7,712 nt of DNA from Pseudomonadota bacterium (GCA_022563215.1 JADFNT010000070.1:1-7712), one strand, 5' to 3'; shown: positions 1 through 6,413, counted from the first letter of the stretch. Notes: generated from the letters alone by a model not told the origin. A program made the numbers and translations.

Positions 1-631
1 GTCCCTGCTGGCATCCGCCGTAGGCCTTAAGGGGGTCGTGGCAACCATCCCCGAGGAAGGGGCGTTGTTGCCGGAAACCTACCATTTTTCCTTCGGCGAT
101 GAGCGCCAGGACATGGTCCGCCGCATGACCGATGCCATGGATTCCCTGCTTGCCGGCCTGTGGCGGAACCGCGCCCCCGGGTTGCCCCTGGCCTCGGCGA
201 GGGAAGCCCTGATCCTGGCCTCCATGGTCGAAAGGGAAACCGCCAAACCGGCGGAGCGGCCCCGCATCGCCGCCGTCTTCCTGAACCGCTTGAAAAAAGG
301 CATGCGGTTGCAATCGGATCCGACGGTGGTCTACGGGTTGACCGGCGGCATCCGGGAGCTGGGCCGGCCGTTGACCCGCGCCGATCTGAAAAAACCCTCG
401 CCCTTCAACACCTATATGATTAAGGGGTTGCCGCCGTCGCCGATCAGCAATCCCGGCGGCGCGTCCCTGGAATCGGTCCTCAGGCCGGCGATGACCCGGG
501 ATCTGTATTTCGTCGCCGACGGTTCGGGCGGCCATGTTTTCTCGGCCACCCTGAAAGAGCACAACAAAAACGCCGCCCAATGGCGGAAACTGAACAAGGC
601 CAACAAAAATAACCGGGAAAACGCCAAATAA
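1..631 (+). CDS. mltG: Endolytic murein transglycosylase MltG (5' end missing)
   Basis: The reading frame is open from the left edge (first full codon at base 2) to TAA at 629-631, giving 209 visible residues. The family is about 330-350 residues, so roughly the first 120-140, including the N-terminal membrane anchor, lie outside. A GTG at 38 is internal to the conserved domain and is not the real start. Family landmarks are visible in order: LPETY (bases 71-85); ASMVERET (about 218-241), which carries the Glu region assigned to catalysis; [27 protein letters not shown]; and a late [12 protein letters not shown] block. MltG is an inner-membrane enzyme that cleaves nascent glycan strands endolytically and is thought to set strand length during synthesis. 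The C-terminus is a Lys/Asn-rich tail. The gene ends 18 bp before the palindromic element and converges with the SDR gene. Identification is by motif; confidence is high. Confidence 0.95.
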   Translation, partial: SLLASAVGLKGVVATIPEEGALLPETYHFSFGDERQDMVRRMTDAMDSLLAGLWRNRAPGLPLASAREALILASMVERETAKPAERPRIAAVFLNRLKKGMRLQSDPTVVYGLTGGIRELGRPLTRADLKKPSPFNTYMIKGLPPSPISNPGGASLESVLRPAMTRDLYFVADGSGGHVFSATLKEHNKNAAQWRKLNKANKNNRENAK

Positions 632-660
632 GGCATGGATAAGGGGTTATCGCATTTGAC

Positions 661-710
661 CGCCTCATGCTTCGAGACGGCCGCCAAGGCGGCCTCCCCG
701 GCATGAGGCG
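661..710 (+). repeat. Palindromic hairpin unit A
   Basis: The outer arms CGCCTCATGC (661-670) and GCATGAGGCG (701-710) are perfect 10-bp inverted repeats. Inside them GGCCGCC (679-685) and GGCGGCC (688-694) form a second perfect 7-bp stem around an AA loop. The two stems are separated by an asymmetric internal loop, TTCGAGAC on the left and TCCCCG on the right. The two-storey cruciform/hairpin is seen directly. No U-tract follows, so it is not a classical intrinsic terminator, though a stem this strong could stabilise the mltG transcript 3' end. Confidence 0.8.
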
Positions 711-732
711 GTAGGTAAAGGCGTAAGGATTT

Positions 733-773
733 CCTCATCCTGAGGGGGTCGAAGACCCGTCTCGAAGGAGAGG
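733..773 (-). repeat. Palindromic hairpin unit B, inverted and slightly decayed copy
   Basis: Read on the minus strand, this copy begins CCTCTCC then TTCGAGACGG and ends GGATGAGG, the same design as unit A in the opposite orientation. The inner stem is GGGTC (746-750), GAA loop, GACCC (754-758). The outer arms CCTCATCC (733-740) and GGAGAGG (767-773) pair fully only if one base is allowed to be missing from the right arm. The inner stem sequence differs from unit A but pairing is kept. The shared block TTCGAGACGG and the end arms tie the two units to one repeat family. Confidence 0.65.
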
Positions 774-816
774 ATATCCGTTCCCACGTCAAATGCGATT
801 GCCCTGAGGTGGGGGC

Positions 817-1602
817 CTATGCCTTTTTCGGGATCAGGCGGAAAAACCGGTCGGTGAGCCCCGGCGGCAGGGACCCGAGCATCCACATCCCCAAATAGCT
901 GGGCCAGGGAAATCCGATCCGGGCCTTGTCGCGCTCCAGGCCCCGGCGGATGATGCCGGCCGCCTTGTCCGCGTTGATGATGAACGGCATGGGATAGACG
1001 TTGCCTTCGGTCATGCGGGTGCGGATGAAACCGGGACAGACCACCGAGACGCGGACCCCGTCGGCGGCGAGCCAGCCGCGCAACGCCTCGCCATACGCCT
1101 TGACCGCCGCCTTGGAAGCGGAATAAGCCGGGGCGCCGGGCAGGCCGCGAAAGGCGGCCACCGAGCTGATGATGGCGATTTGTCCCCGGCCGCGCTCGCG
1201 CATGGCTGGGATGACCGGCCACACCGTGTTCAGGACGCCGGCGAGGTTGACGGCGAAAATGTCGCGGGCCTGGGTTTCGTTCTCGCCCCGGCCGCCGGTG
1301 CCGGCCGAAACGCCGGCATTGGCGATCACCAAATCGAGGCCGTGTTCGGCGTCGAGGCCGGCAATCCATCGCCGGGTGGCGTCCCGGTCCTGGACGTCCA
1401 CGGTGTCGGCGGCAACCTCGGCGCCGGCGTCGCGGCACGCCCCGGCCACGGCTTCCAGGCGGCCGGGGTCGCGGCCCGACAGGGCCAGAAACCGCCCCGG
1501 CCCGGCATAGCCGCGGGCCAACGCCTCGCCGAGGCCGCTCGACGCGCCGGTGATGAGAATGGCCCGGGGATTGAGGCGGGTGTTGGGGTTATGATCGGAC
1601 AC
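817..1602 (-). CDS. SDR-family NAD(P)-dependent oxidoreductase
   Basis: A 261-residue classical short-chain dehydrogenase/reductase, a cytosolic Rossmann-fold enzyme; the substrate cannot be told from sequence. Visible landmarks: cofactor glycine motif TGASSGLG (residues 18-25); LSGR (41-44), where Arg44 at the end of the second strand would favour NADP(H); NAG (95-97); structural Asn119; and catalytic Ser147, Tyr160 and Lys164 (YSASK). PGFIRT follows at 190-195. All catalytic residues are present. The C-terminal 30 residues are rich in Trp, Pro and aromatics and may form a surface or membrane-associating patch. The frame stays open upstream to 2268, but that part runs antisense to yicC. I chose GTG at 1602 because it places the Rossmann motif at the usual distance from the N-terminus; another GTG lies about 30 bp upstream. 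No Shine-Dalgarno precedes it. It is divergent from yicC and convergent with mltG. A gene symbol is not justified. Confidence 0.9.
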   Translation of the reverse strand: MSDHNPNTRLNPRAILITGASSGLGEALARGYAGPGRFLALSGRDPGRLEAVAGACRDAGAEVAADTVDVQDRDATRRWIAGLDAEHGLDLVIANAGVSAGTGGRGENETQARDIFAVNLAGVLNTVWPVIPAMRERGRGQIAIISSVAAFRGLPGAPAYSASKAAVKAYGEALRGWLAADGVRVSVVCPGFIRTRMTEGNVYPMPFIINADKAAGIIRRGLERDKARIGFPWPSYLGMWMLGSLPPGLTDRFFRLIPKKA

Positions 1603-1603
1603 G

Positions 1604-1617
1604 ATAACCGGGTTATA
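1604..1617 (-). promoter_or_regulatory. Candidate SDR promoter -10 with overlapping 13-bp palindrome
   Basis: On the minus strand TATAAC (1617-1612) looks like a -10 box and lies only 9 bp before the GTG start codon, so a transcript from it would begin at or within a few bases of the start codon. Overlapping it is the palindrome ATAACC-G-GGTTAT (1604-1616, + strand), which could be an operator half-site pair. I see no convincing -35 hexamer at the right distance. The palindrome is observed; the promoter and operator roles are inferred. Confidence 0.3.
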
Positions 1618-1651
1618 GGGCGGAAATATCACGCTGGCGAGTGGGTTCCGG

Positions 1652-1679
1652 TTGTTGCCGGGCCCCGCGGGCGTATAAA
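1652..1679 (+). promoter_or_regulatory. Putative sigma-70-type promoter for yicC-gmk
   Basis: TTGTTG (1652-1657) and TATAAA (1674-1679) are separated by 16 bp, close to the housekeeping consensus TTGACA/TATAAT. The expected start site near 1686 would leave a short leader of about 23 nt that includes the Shine-Dalgarno of yicC. The TATAAAAT block stands out in an otherwise very GC-rich 106-bp divergent intergenic region (1603-1708). Identified by eye only. Confidence 0.45.
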
Positions 1680-1696
1680 ATCCGGACCAACCATAT

Positions 1697-1702
1697 AGGA
1701 GG
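1697..1702 (+). promoter_or_regulatory. Ribosome binding site of yicC
   Basis: AGGAGG lies 6 nt before the GTG at 1709, a near-ideal Shine-Dalgarno. It settles the yicC start on a non-ATG codon, and the resulting N-terminus (MTLSSMTGFAR) matches the family's usual SMTGFA opening. Confidence 0.8.
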
Positions 1703-1708
1703 CCTCTC

Positions 1709-2599
1709 GTGACCCTTTCATCGATGACCGGCTTCGCCCGAACCGGGGGCCAGGACGGCGCCTGTTCCTGGACCTGGGAGGTCAAAAGCGTCAACGCCAA
1801 GGGCCTCGATGTGCGCTGCCGGCTGCCGGGCGGTTTCGAGCGTTTGGAGCCCCCGGCGCGCGACCGGGTGAAGAAAATGTTCCGGCGCGGCAATATAACC
1901 CTGAATCTGAACGTCACCCGGGACAAAGGCGGGGCCGGGTTTCGGGTCAACCAGGCCGTGCTCGAAGAACTGTTGGCGATCTTGCCTGAAATCCAAAAAC
2001 GGATTCCGGGCGCCGGCGCCCCCAGCGCCGACGGCCTGCTTGGCCTTCGGGGCGTCATCGAGCCGATCGAGGAGGACCTGTCCGACGAAGCCCGCGAAGC
2101 CTTGGAAACGACCATCCTCGCCGACCTCGATTCGGCCCTGGAAGGCCTGGCCCAGATGCGGGGAGACGAGGGGTCGAGGCTGGTCTCGGCGATGGAATCG
2201 CACCTCGACGAAATCGGCCGGCTCTGTGGCCGGGCGGAGGAACTGGCGGCGGCGCAGCCCGACGCCATCCGCGAGCGCCTGAAAACCCAGGTCCAGGCGC
2301 TTCTTGAGGATGTCCCGGCGATCCCCGAGGAACGGTTGATTCAAGAAGCGGCTTTACTGATGAGCAAGGCCGACTTGCGCGAGGAACTGGACCGCCTGAA
2401 GGCCCACCAGGAAGCGGCGCGGCAACTGGTGGCCTCCGACGATGCCGTCGGCCGCAAGCTCGATTTCCTGTGCCAGGAGTTCAATCGGGAGGCCAATACG
2501 CTGTGTTCTAAATCCCAGGATATCGAACTGACCCGCGTCGGCCTCGAACTGAAGGCGGCCATCGAACAACTCCGCGAGCAGGTGCAGAACATTGAGTAA
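1709..2599 (+). CDS. yicC: YicC/YloC-family endoribonuclease
   Basis: A 296-residue protein of the YicC/YloC family, matching the usual length of about 290. It opens with the family signature SSMTGFAR (residues 4-11), followed by the YicC-like N-terminal domain. The C-terminal domain (roughly residues 205-296, the former DUF1732) carries ADLREELDRLKAH, GRKLDFLCQEFNREANTL and SKSQDIELT, all characteristic. Members are metal-dependent endoribonucleases; the E. coli protein has been reported to act on small RNAs such as RyhB, so a role in RNA turnover is likely here, with substrate unknown. The middle of the protein is strongly acidic and helical. Start GTG is fixed by AGGAGG 6 nt upstream. The 3' end overlaps the gmk start by 8 bp, indicating a bicistronic message; yicC next to gmk is a common arrangement in alphaproteobacteria. 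Confidence 0.95.
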   Translation: MTLSSMTGFARTGGQDGACSWTWEVKSVNAKGLDVRCRLPGGFERLEPPARDRVKKMFRRGNITLNLNVTRDKGGAGFRVNQAVLEELLAILPEIQKRIPGAGAPSADGLLGLRGVIEPIEEDLSDEAREALETTILADLDSALEGLAQMRGDEGSRLVSAMESHLDEIGRLCGRAEELAAAQPDAIRERLKTQVQALLEDVPAIPEERLIQEAALLMSKADLREELDRLKAHQEAARQLVASDDAVGRKLDFLCQEFNREANTLCSKSQDIELTRVGLELKAAIEQLREQVQNIE

Positions 2600-3260
2600 A
2601 AACCAAACCACCGGCACGGCCGCCGGCCCGGCCGCGATTTCCAGGCGCGGCCTGATGCTGATCCTGTCGTCGCCGTCGGGTGCCGGCAAATCGACCCTTT
2701 CGAGGGCGCTTCTGAAAAATGATTCCGGCATTGCCATGTCCGTCTCGGCGACGACGCGGCCCATGCGCCCGGGCGAGGTCGAGGGCGAGGATTATATCTT
2801 CATGGATCAGGAAAAATTCGACGCCATGGCCGAAGGCGGGGAGTTCCTGGAGCACGCGACGGTTTTCGAGAATTCCTACGGCACCCCGAAAGGCCCCGTC
2901 GAGGCGGCGCTGAACGAAGGCCGGGACGTGCTGTTCGACGTCGACTGGCAAGGCACCCAGCAATTGGCGAGGAACGCCGGCAAGGACCTGGTCAGCGTCT
3001 TTATCCTGCCGCCTTCGGTCGAGGAGCTTGAGCGCCGCCTGCATACCCGGGCCCAGGATTCCGACGAGGTGGTCGGGAAGCGCATGGCCAAGGCGACATC
3101 GGAGATGAGCCACTGGGCCGAATACGATTACATCATCGTCAATGAGGACGTCGGGATCAGCGTCGCCCGCCTCGAAGCCATCCTCGCCGCCGAACGGCTG
3201 AAGCGGGACCGCCAACCCGGGCTCGTCGATTTCGTCAGGGACATGGGCGTCGGCCAGTAA
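2592..3260 (+). CDS. gmk: Guanylate kinase
   Basis: Phosphorylates GMP (and dGMP) to GDP using ATP, a cytosolic essential step of guanine nucleotide supply. At 222 residues it is slightly longer than the usual 205-215. Visible motifs: P-loop SSPSGAGKST (26-35); the GMP-binding lid segment SATTRPMRPGE (52-62) with Tyr68; Glu87; the YGTP block (96-99); DVDWQG (116-121), the Walker-B-like segment; and the lid arginines in TRAQDSDEVVGKRM (152-165), where Ala154 replaces the more usual Gly. The best start is TTG at 2592, inside the last codons of yicC and consistent with translational coupling. The only in-frame ATG, at 2655 (residue 22), would start five residues before the P-loop strand ends and looks too short. 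A weak AGCAGG lies about 9 nt upstream of the TTG. Function is certain, the start less so. Confidence 0.95.
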   Translation: MSKNQTTGTAAGPAAISRRGLMLILSSPSGAGKSTLSRALLKNDSGIAMSVSATTRPMRPGEVEGEDYIFMDQEKFDAMAEGGEFLEHATVFENSYGTPKGPVEAALNEGRDVLFDVDWQGTQQLARNAGKDLVSVFILPPSVEELERRLHTRAQDSDEVVGKRMAKATSEMSHWAEYDYIIVNEDVGISVARLEAILAAERLKRDRQPGLVDFVRDMGVGQ

Positions 3261-3267
3261 CGGCGCC

Positions 3268-4104
3268 TTATATGCCGCCGGCGCGGGCGATGGCGCAGAA
3301 CTGCTCCACCGACAATTCCTCGGCCCTGGCCGTCGGCTCGATCCCCAGGGCGGAAAAATCCAAATTCAGCGGCTTCAGGCTCGAGCGCAGCATCTTGCGG
3401 CGTTGGCCGAAGGCCTGGGCGGTGACTTTCTCAAGGCTTTCCCAATCGGCCGGGGCCAGCGGCGCCGGGCGCGGGATCAGTGACACCACCGACGAGGCGA
3501 CCTTGGGCGGCGGCGTGAAGGCGTGCTTCGAGACGTTGAATTCGTGGCGGACCTCGGCCCGCCACTGGGTGATGACCGAAAGCCGCCCGTAAGCCTTGCC
3601 TCCTGGCTGGGCAACCAGGCGCCCGGCGACTTCCTTCTGGAACATCAGCGTCAGGCCGTCGAAATCCGTAATCCGGCGAAGCCAGCCCAAAAGCAACGGC
3701 GTCGCGATATTGTAAGGCAGGTTGGCGACGATGCGCCGGGGCGGCGAAGTGAGGGCCTGAACGTCCGTTTCGAGGGCGTCGGCCTCGATGACTTCGAGCC
3801 TTCCTGGATAGGCCGCGGACAGTTCCCTGAGCGCCTCGACGCAGCGGCTGTCCTTTTCGACGGCCAGGACCTTCCTTGCCCCCGATTCCAGCAGCGCCCG
3901 GGTCAGGCCGCCGGGGCCGGGACCGATTTCGATGACGGTGACGTCGCCCCAGTCCCCGGCCGAATCTCCGGCGGCGCGGACGATGCGCCGGCACAGGTTG
4001 AGGTCGAGAAGGAAATGCTGGCCCAAGGATTTTCGGGCGCCGAGGCCGAAACGCCGGATGACGTCGCCCAAGGGCGGCAGGTCGGGTGGGGATTTCGAAG
4101 ACAC
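3268..4104 (-). CDS. rsmA: 16S rRNA (adenine1518-N6/adenine1519-N6)-dimethyltransferase RsmA (KsgA)
   Basis: Transfers four methyl groups from SAM to two adjacent adenines of the 3'-terminal helix 45 of 16S rRNA, a late step and checkpoint in 30S assembly. At 278 residues it matches the family (about 270). Landmarks: KSLGQHFLLD (25-34); SAM motif I EIGPGPGGLT (59-68); acidic Glu82 after the second strand; EADAL (106-110); catalytic NLPYNI (127-132, an NLxY-type motif); and FQKEVAGRL, followed by the small C-terminal helical domain. The GTG start at 4104 lies 12 bp after the pdxA stop, with a purine-rich GAAAGACGGG just before it, so it is the last visible gene of the lptD-surA-pdxA-rsmA operon. 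Its stop is 7 bp from that of the convergent gmk, and I see no intrinsic terminator between them. Confidence 0.96.
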   Translation of the reverse strand: MSSKSPPDLPPLGDVIRRFGLGARKSLGQHFLLDLNLCRRIVRAAGDSAGDWGDVTVIEIGPGPGGLTRALLESGARKVLAVEKDSRCVEALRELSAAYPGRLEVIEADALETDVQALTSPPRRIVANLPYNIATPLLLGWLRRITDFDGLTLMFQKEVAGRLVAQPGGKAYGRLSVITQWRAEVRHEFNVSKHAFTPPPKVASSVVSLIPRPAPLAPADWESLEKVTAQAFGQRRKMLRSSLKPLNLDFSALGIEPTARAEELSVEQFCAIARAGGI

Positions 4105-4116
4105 GCCCGCCGTCTT

Positions 4117-5136
4117 TCAGGCGGCTTCGGCGGCGGCGCGGTACCCGGCCATGGCCGCGGCCATCCCGAGCGCCGCCATGAGGCTGTTTTCATCGGCCTT
4201 GCCGGTGCCGGCGATGTCGAAGGCGGGGCCGTGATCGGGCGACGTGCGCACAAACGCCAGCCCCAACGTCACGTTGACGGCGCGATCGAAGGCCAGGGCC
4301 TTGATCGGGATCAGGGCCTGATCGTGGTACATGCAAAGGGCGGCGTCGAAGGTTTCGCGCTTTCGCGGCGTAAACAGCGTATCGGCCGCCACCGGGCCGA
4401 AGGCCTCGATTCCGGCTTGCCTGAGGGCCTCGACGGCGGGCGCGATGATCTCGGCTTCCTCCGATCCCATGGCGCCGTCTTCGCCGGCATGGGGATTGAG
4501 CCCGGCGACGGCCAGCCTCGGCCGGGAGATGGCGAAATCCGCCTCCAGGGCCGCCGCCGTCACCAGTCCGGCCTGGGTAATGAGGCCGGTGTTGAGGTTT
4601 TCGGCGGCGTCGCGGAGGCTTTCGTGAATGGTCACCGGAACAACCCTGAGGTCGTCCGCGGCCAGCATCATCACCGGCGCCGTGTCGATGCCGGAAAGGG
4701 CGGCCAGGAACTCGGTATGGCCGGGATAGGAAAAGCCGGCCTTATAAAGGGTGCTTTTGTGGATCGGGTTGGTGACCACGGCCCCGGCCTCGCCGTCCAT
4801 GGTCAGCCGGACGGCGGTTTCAATGGCCGCGATGACCGCCTCGGCGTTGGCGGGGTCGGGCTTGCCGGGCACGGTGTCGGCCGCCAACGAAGTTTTCAAC
4901 ACCGGCAGCGCGGAGGAGAAAACCGCTGCCGCCTCGCCTGGCCGTTCGATGACCTTGATGGGGGCCGCCAGCCCAAGGTTCCGGGCCAGGGATTGCAGCC
5001 GCGCCGGATCGTCGATGATGAAAAACGGCGCCAGGCCCTCTCGGCGCCGGGTCCAGGCCTTGAGCGCGATCTCGCCGCCGATGCCCGCCGGTTCCCCCAT
5101 GGTTACCGCCAGGGGGGCCGGGCCGGCGCCGGTCAT
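4117..5136 (-). CDS. pdxA: 4-hydroxythreonine-4-phosphate dehydrogenase PdxA
   Basis: NAD-dependent oxidation of 4-phosphohydroxy-threonine to the aminoketone that PdxJ condenses with deoxyxylulose phosphate, in the DXP-dependent pyridoxal 5'-phosphate pathway. At 339 residues it is close to the E. coli length (329). Visible: TMGEPAGIGGE (12-22); TNPIHK (122-127); PGHTEF (138-143); His171; NPHAGE (214-219, His216); MYHDQ (269-273, His271); and SPDHGPAFDIAGTG near the C-terminus. The spacing His171-His216-His271 equals that of the E. coli metal ligands His166, His211 and His266, so the Zn site appears intact. One departure from the commonest motif is Gly21 where Pro is usual (GIGGE instead of GIGPE). 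The ATG start overlaps the surA stop as ATGA, so translation is probably coupled. rsmA follows 12 bp downstream. Confidence 0.96.
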   Translation of the reverse strand: MTGAGPAPLAVTMGEPAGIGGEIALKAWTRRREGLAPFFIIDDPARLQSLARNLGLAAPIKVIERPGEAAAVFSSALPVLKTSLAADTVPGKPDPANAEAVIAAIETAVRLTMDGEAGAVVTNPIHKSTLYKAGFSYPGHTEFLAALSGIDTAPVMMLAADDLRVVPVTIHESLRDAAENLNTGLITQAGLVTAAALEADFAISRPRLAVAGLNPHAGEDGAMGSEEAEIIAPAVEALRQAGIEAFGPVAADTLFTPRKRETFDAALCMYHDQALIPIKALAFDRAVNVTLGLAFVRTSPDHGPAFDIAGTGKADENSLMAALGMAAAMAGYRAAAEAA

Positions 5137-6413
5137 AACCTGATGTCCACGAAGGCGGCGCGGCGCAAATCCCGCATGTGTTGGCGGGCGGTACGGCTCA
5201 TACGTTCGTTGATCAACCTGTCGGCGATGCGCTCGCGGTGTCCGGCGACGGTCAACTCGAGATTCTCGACCTCGTCGCGGCGGCAGACCATCAGGACGAT
5301 GACTCCGTCATTGGTCCTGAGGGGGCGGCTGGCCTTTAGGGGCGGCAAACCGCGAACCAGGTCCCGCTGTTGGGGCGCCAGGGCGCTGGTTTTGATGTCG
5401 CCCAGGTTGCCGGAAAGGGAAGAGCCGATTTCCTTGCCCATCTTATCCAGGTCTTCGCAGGTCTTGGCTTTGTCGGCGAAGTTTTTCGCCCCTTCCATGG
5501 CGTCGGCGACGGCGGCGGGGCCGGTGCCGGGGGGGAGGGGCAGGAACAGTTGTTGCAAATTGACGACCGGCGACGCCGTTTCGGGGTTGGTCAGTCCGCG
5601 GGCGGTGCGTTGTTTCCTTAAAAACAGGATGGTATAGCCGTCGACGGTCCGAACCGGTGGCGATAATCGACCCGGCCGGAGTTTGGCCAGGGCCTGGTCA
5701 AGATCGTTGCCCAATTGGCCGAGCCTGTTCCAGCCCAAATTGCCGCCGCTTTCGGCGGTCGGGCTTTTGGAAAAGTTTTGCGCCAGCGCCTGGAAGTTGG
5801 CCCCGGCCTGTGTCTGTTGGATCAGCCGGTTGGCGAGGGAAAGGATTTCCCGTTCGTTTTCCGGTTTGTCCACAGGAAGGAAAATCTCCGACACAAGGTA
5901 TTCCGGCTTTCCCTTGTTGCTTTCTATTTCGCTCAGGACCTCGTCGATTTCCTCGTCGCTGACTTGAGAGAGGGCGCCAAATCGGCCCTGGACCAGCTTC
6001 CTCCAGGCAATTTCGGATTCGATCTGGGTGGTCAACGACAATTTTCGGATATTTCTTGAAGCCAGGAACTTATCCAACCCGACTTTGTCGAGGCCGTTAC
6101 CCTTTGCAAACCGGCGAAGGGCACTCTCGATTTCGCCTTCGGAAACGGGAATCTCCAAACGGGCGGCTTCCTGGCGCTTTAATTCATCGTCGATCAAGGA
6201 CCGCAAGACCTGGGGGGCGAGCCTTTGGCGTGTTTCATTGGTATCGGGAAGGCCGGAGAGCGCGACGACGAGATTGAGCCGCATGTTGAGGTCGTAGACG
6301 GAGATCATTTCGTCATTGACCACGGCCGCGATCCTGAGCGCGTCCTGGGCCCGGGCGCCCCATGGGGCCGAGAACAGAAGCAGCGCCAACACACACACAA
6401 ATAACCGTTTCAT
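5133..6413 (-). CDS. surA: Periplasmic chaperone / peptidyl-prolyl isomerase SurA
   Basis: A 426-residue SurA-like protein (E. coli SurA is 428). The N-terminus MKRLFVCVLALLLFS... is a Sec signal peptide with a likely cleavage after ARA (residues 20-22), placing the protein in the periplasm, where SurA escorts unfolded outer-membrane barrels such as LptD to the BAM complex. After the mature N-terminal helical domain (about 25-165) comes a parvulin-type PPIase domain (about 170-268, with SEIFLPVD and GGNLGW). A second, more divergent parvulin-like repeat follows (about 283-380), then a C-terminal helix. I chose ATG 6413 because it opens the signal peptide. The frame is open upstream to 6695, and an ATG at 6467 would add 18 residues before the signal sequence, which is less likely. 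No strong Shine-Dalgarno precedes 6413. The gene sits 112 bp after lptD and overlaps pdxA by 4 bp. Confidence 0.93.
   Translation of the reverse strand: MKRLFVCVLALLLFSAPWGARAQDALRIAAVVNDEMISVYDLNMRLNLVVALSGLPDTNETRQRLAPQVLRSLIDDELKRQEAARLEIPVSEGEIESALRRFAKGNGLDKVGLDKFLASRNIRKLSLTTQIESEIAWRKLVQGRFGALSQVSDEEIDEVLSEIESNKGKPEYLVSEIFLPVDKPENEREILSLANRLIQQTQAGANFQALAQNFSKSPTAESGGNLGWNRLGQLGNDLDQALAKLRPGRLSPPVRTVDGYTILFLRKQRTARGLTNPETASPVVNLQQLFLPLPPGTGPAAVADAMEGAKNFADKAKTCEDLDKMGKEIGSSLSGNLGDIKTSALAPQQRDLVRGLPPLKASRPLRTNDGVIVLMVCRRDEVENLELTVAGHRERIADRLINERMSRTARQHMRDLRRAAFVDIRL

Larger units (their letters stand above)
644..804. repeat. Composite palindromic repeat element with terminal inverted repeats
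   Basis: This element fills most of the 185-bp gap between the convergent mltG and SDR stop codons. Its ends are a perfect 12-bp inverted repeat, ATCGCATTTGAC at 649-660 and GTCAAATGCGAT at 788-799. The match extends to 17 bp with two mismatches if GGG at 644-646 and CCC at 802-804 are counted. Inside lie two hairpin units in opposite orientation (661-710 and 733-773) that share a perfect 10-bp inverted match, TTCGAGACGG at 671-680 and CCGTCTCGAA at 757-766. The whole element can therefore also fold on itself. The inner units resemble the dispersed CCTCATxC...GxATGAGG intergenic palindromes common in alphaproteobacterial genomes (from memory, not searched). A MITE-like mobile repeat or a structural 3'-end element are both possible. 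No target-site duplication is evident and no ORF of note is inside. Confidence 0.75.

Noticed and set aside
800..830. Possible intrinsic terminator for mltG (GGCCTATGCC followed by TTTTT)
   Set aside because: The stem is only 3-4 bp, lies about 180 bp after the mltG stop, and the T-run is part of the Lys codons at the SDR C-terminus.
665..1438. A 257-codon minus-strand frame overlapping the SDR gene and the palindromic element
   Set aside because: Arg/Gly/Pro-rich out-of-frame shadow of the SDR gene; it runs through the hairpin element and has no family features.
2008..2021. Perfect 14-bp palindrome GGGCGCCGGCGCCC inside yicC
   Set aside because: It encodes a Gly/Ala/Pro linker in a GC-rich gene, where such self-complementary runs arise by codon choice; no regulatory context.
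1603..2268. Upstream extension of the SDR frame on the minus strand (would give 483 residues)
   Set aside because: The extra 222 residues run antisense to yicC, are Ser/Arg/Pro-rich and match no domain. The SDR fold is complete from 1602.
3523..5637. A 704-codon open frame on the + strand, antisense to rsmA, pdxA and the end of surA
   Set aside because: Its product is low-complexity (rich in Gly, Arg, Asp, Val) with no recognisable domain, and it lies wholly opposite three confidently identified genes. Long antisense frames are expected in GC-rich coding DNA.
6387..6400. Short CA dinucleotide run in the surA signal peptide codons
   Set aside because: Only about five units, encoding Val/Cys/Val in the hydrophobic core. 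Too short to argue for phase variation.
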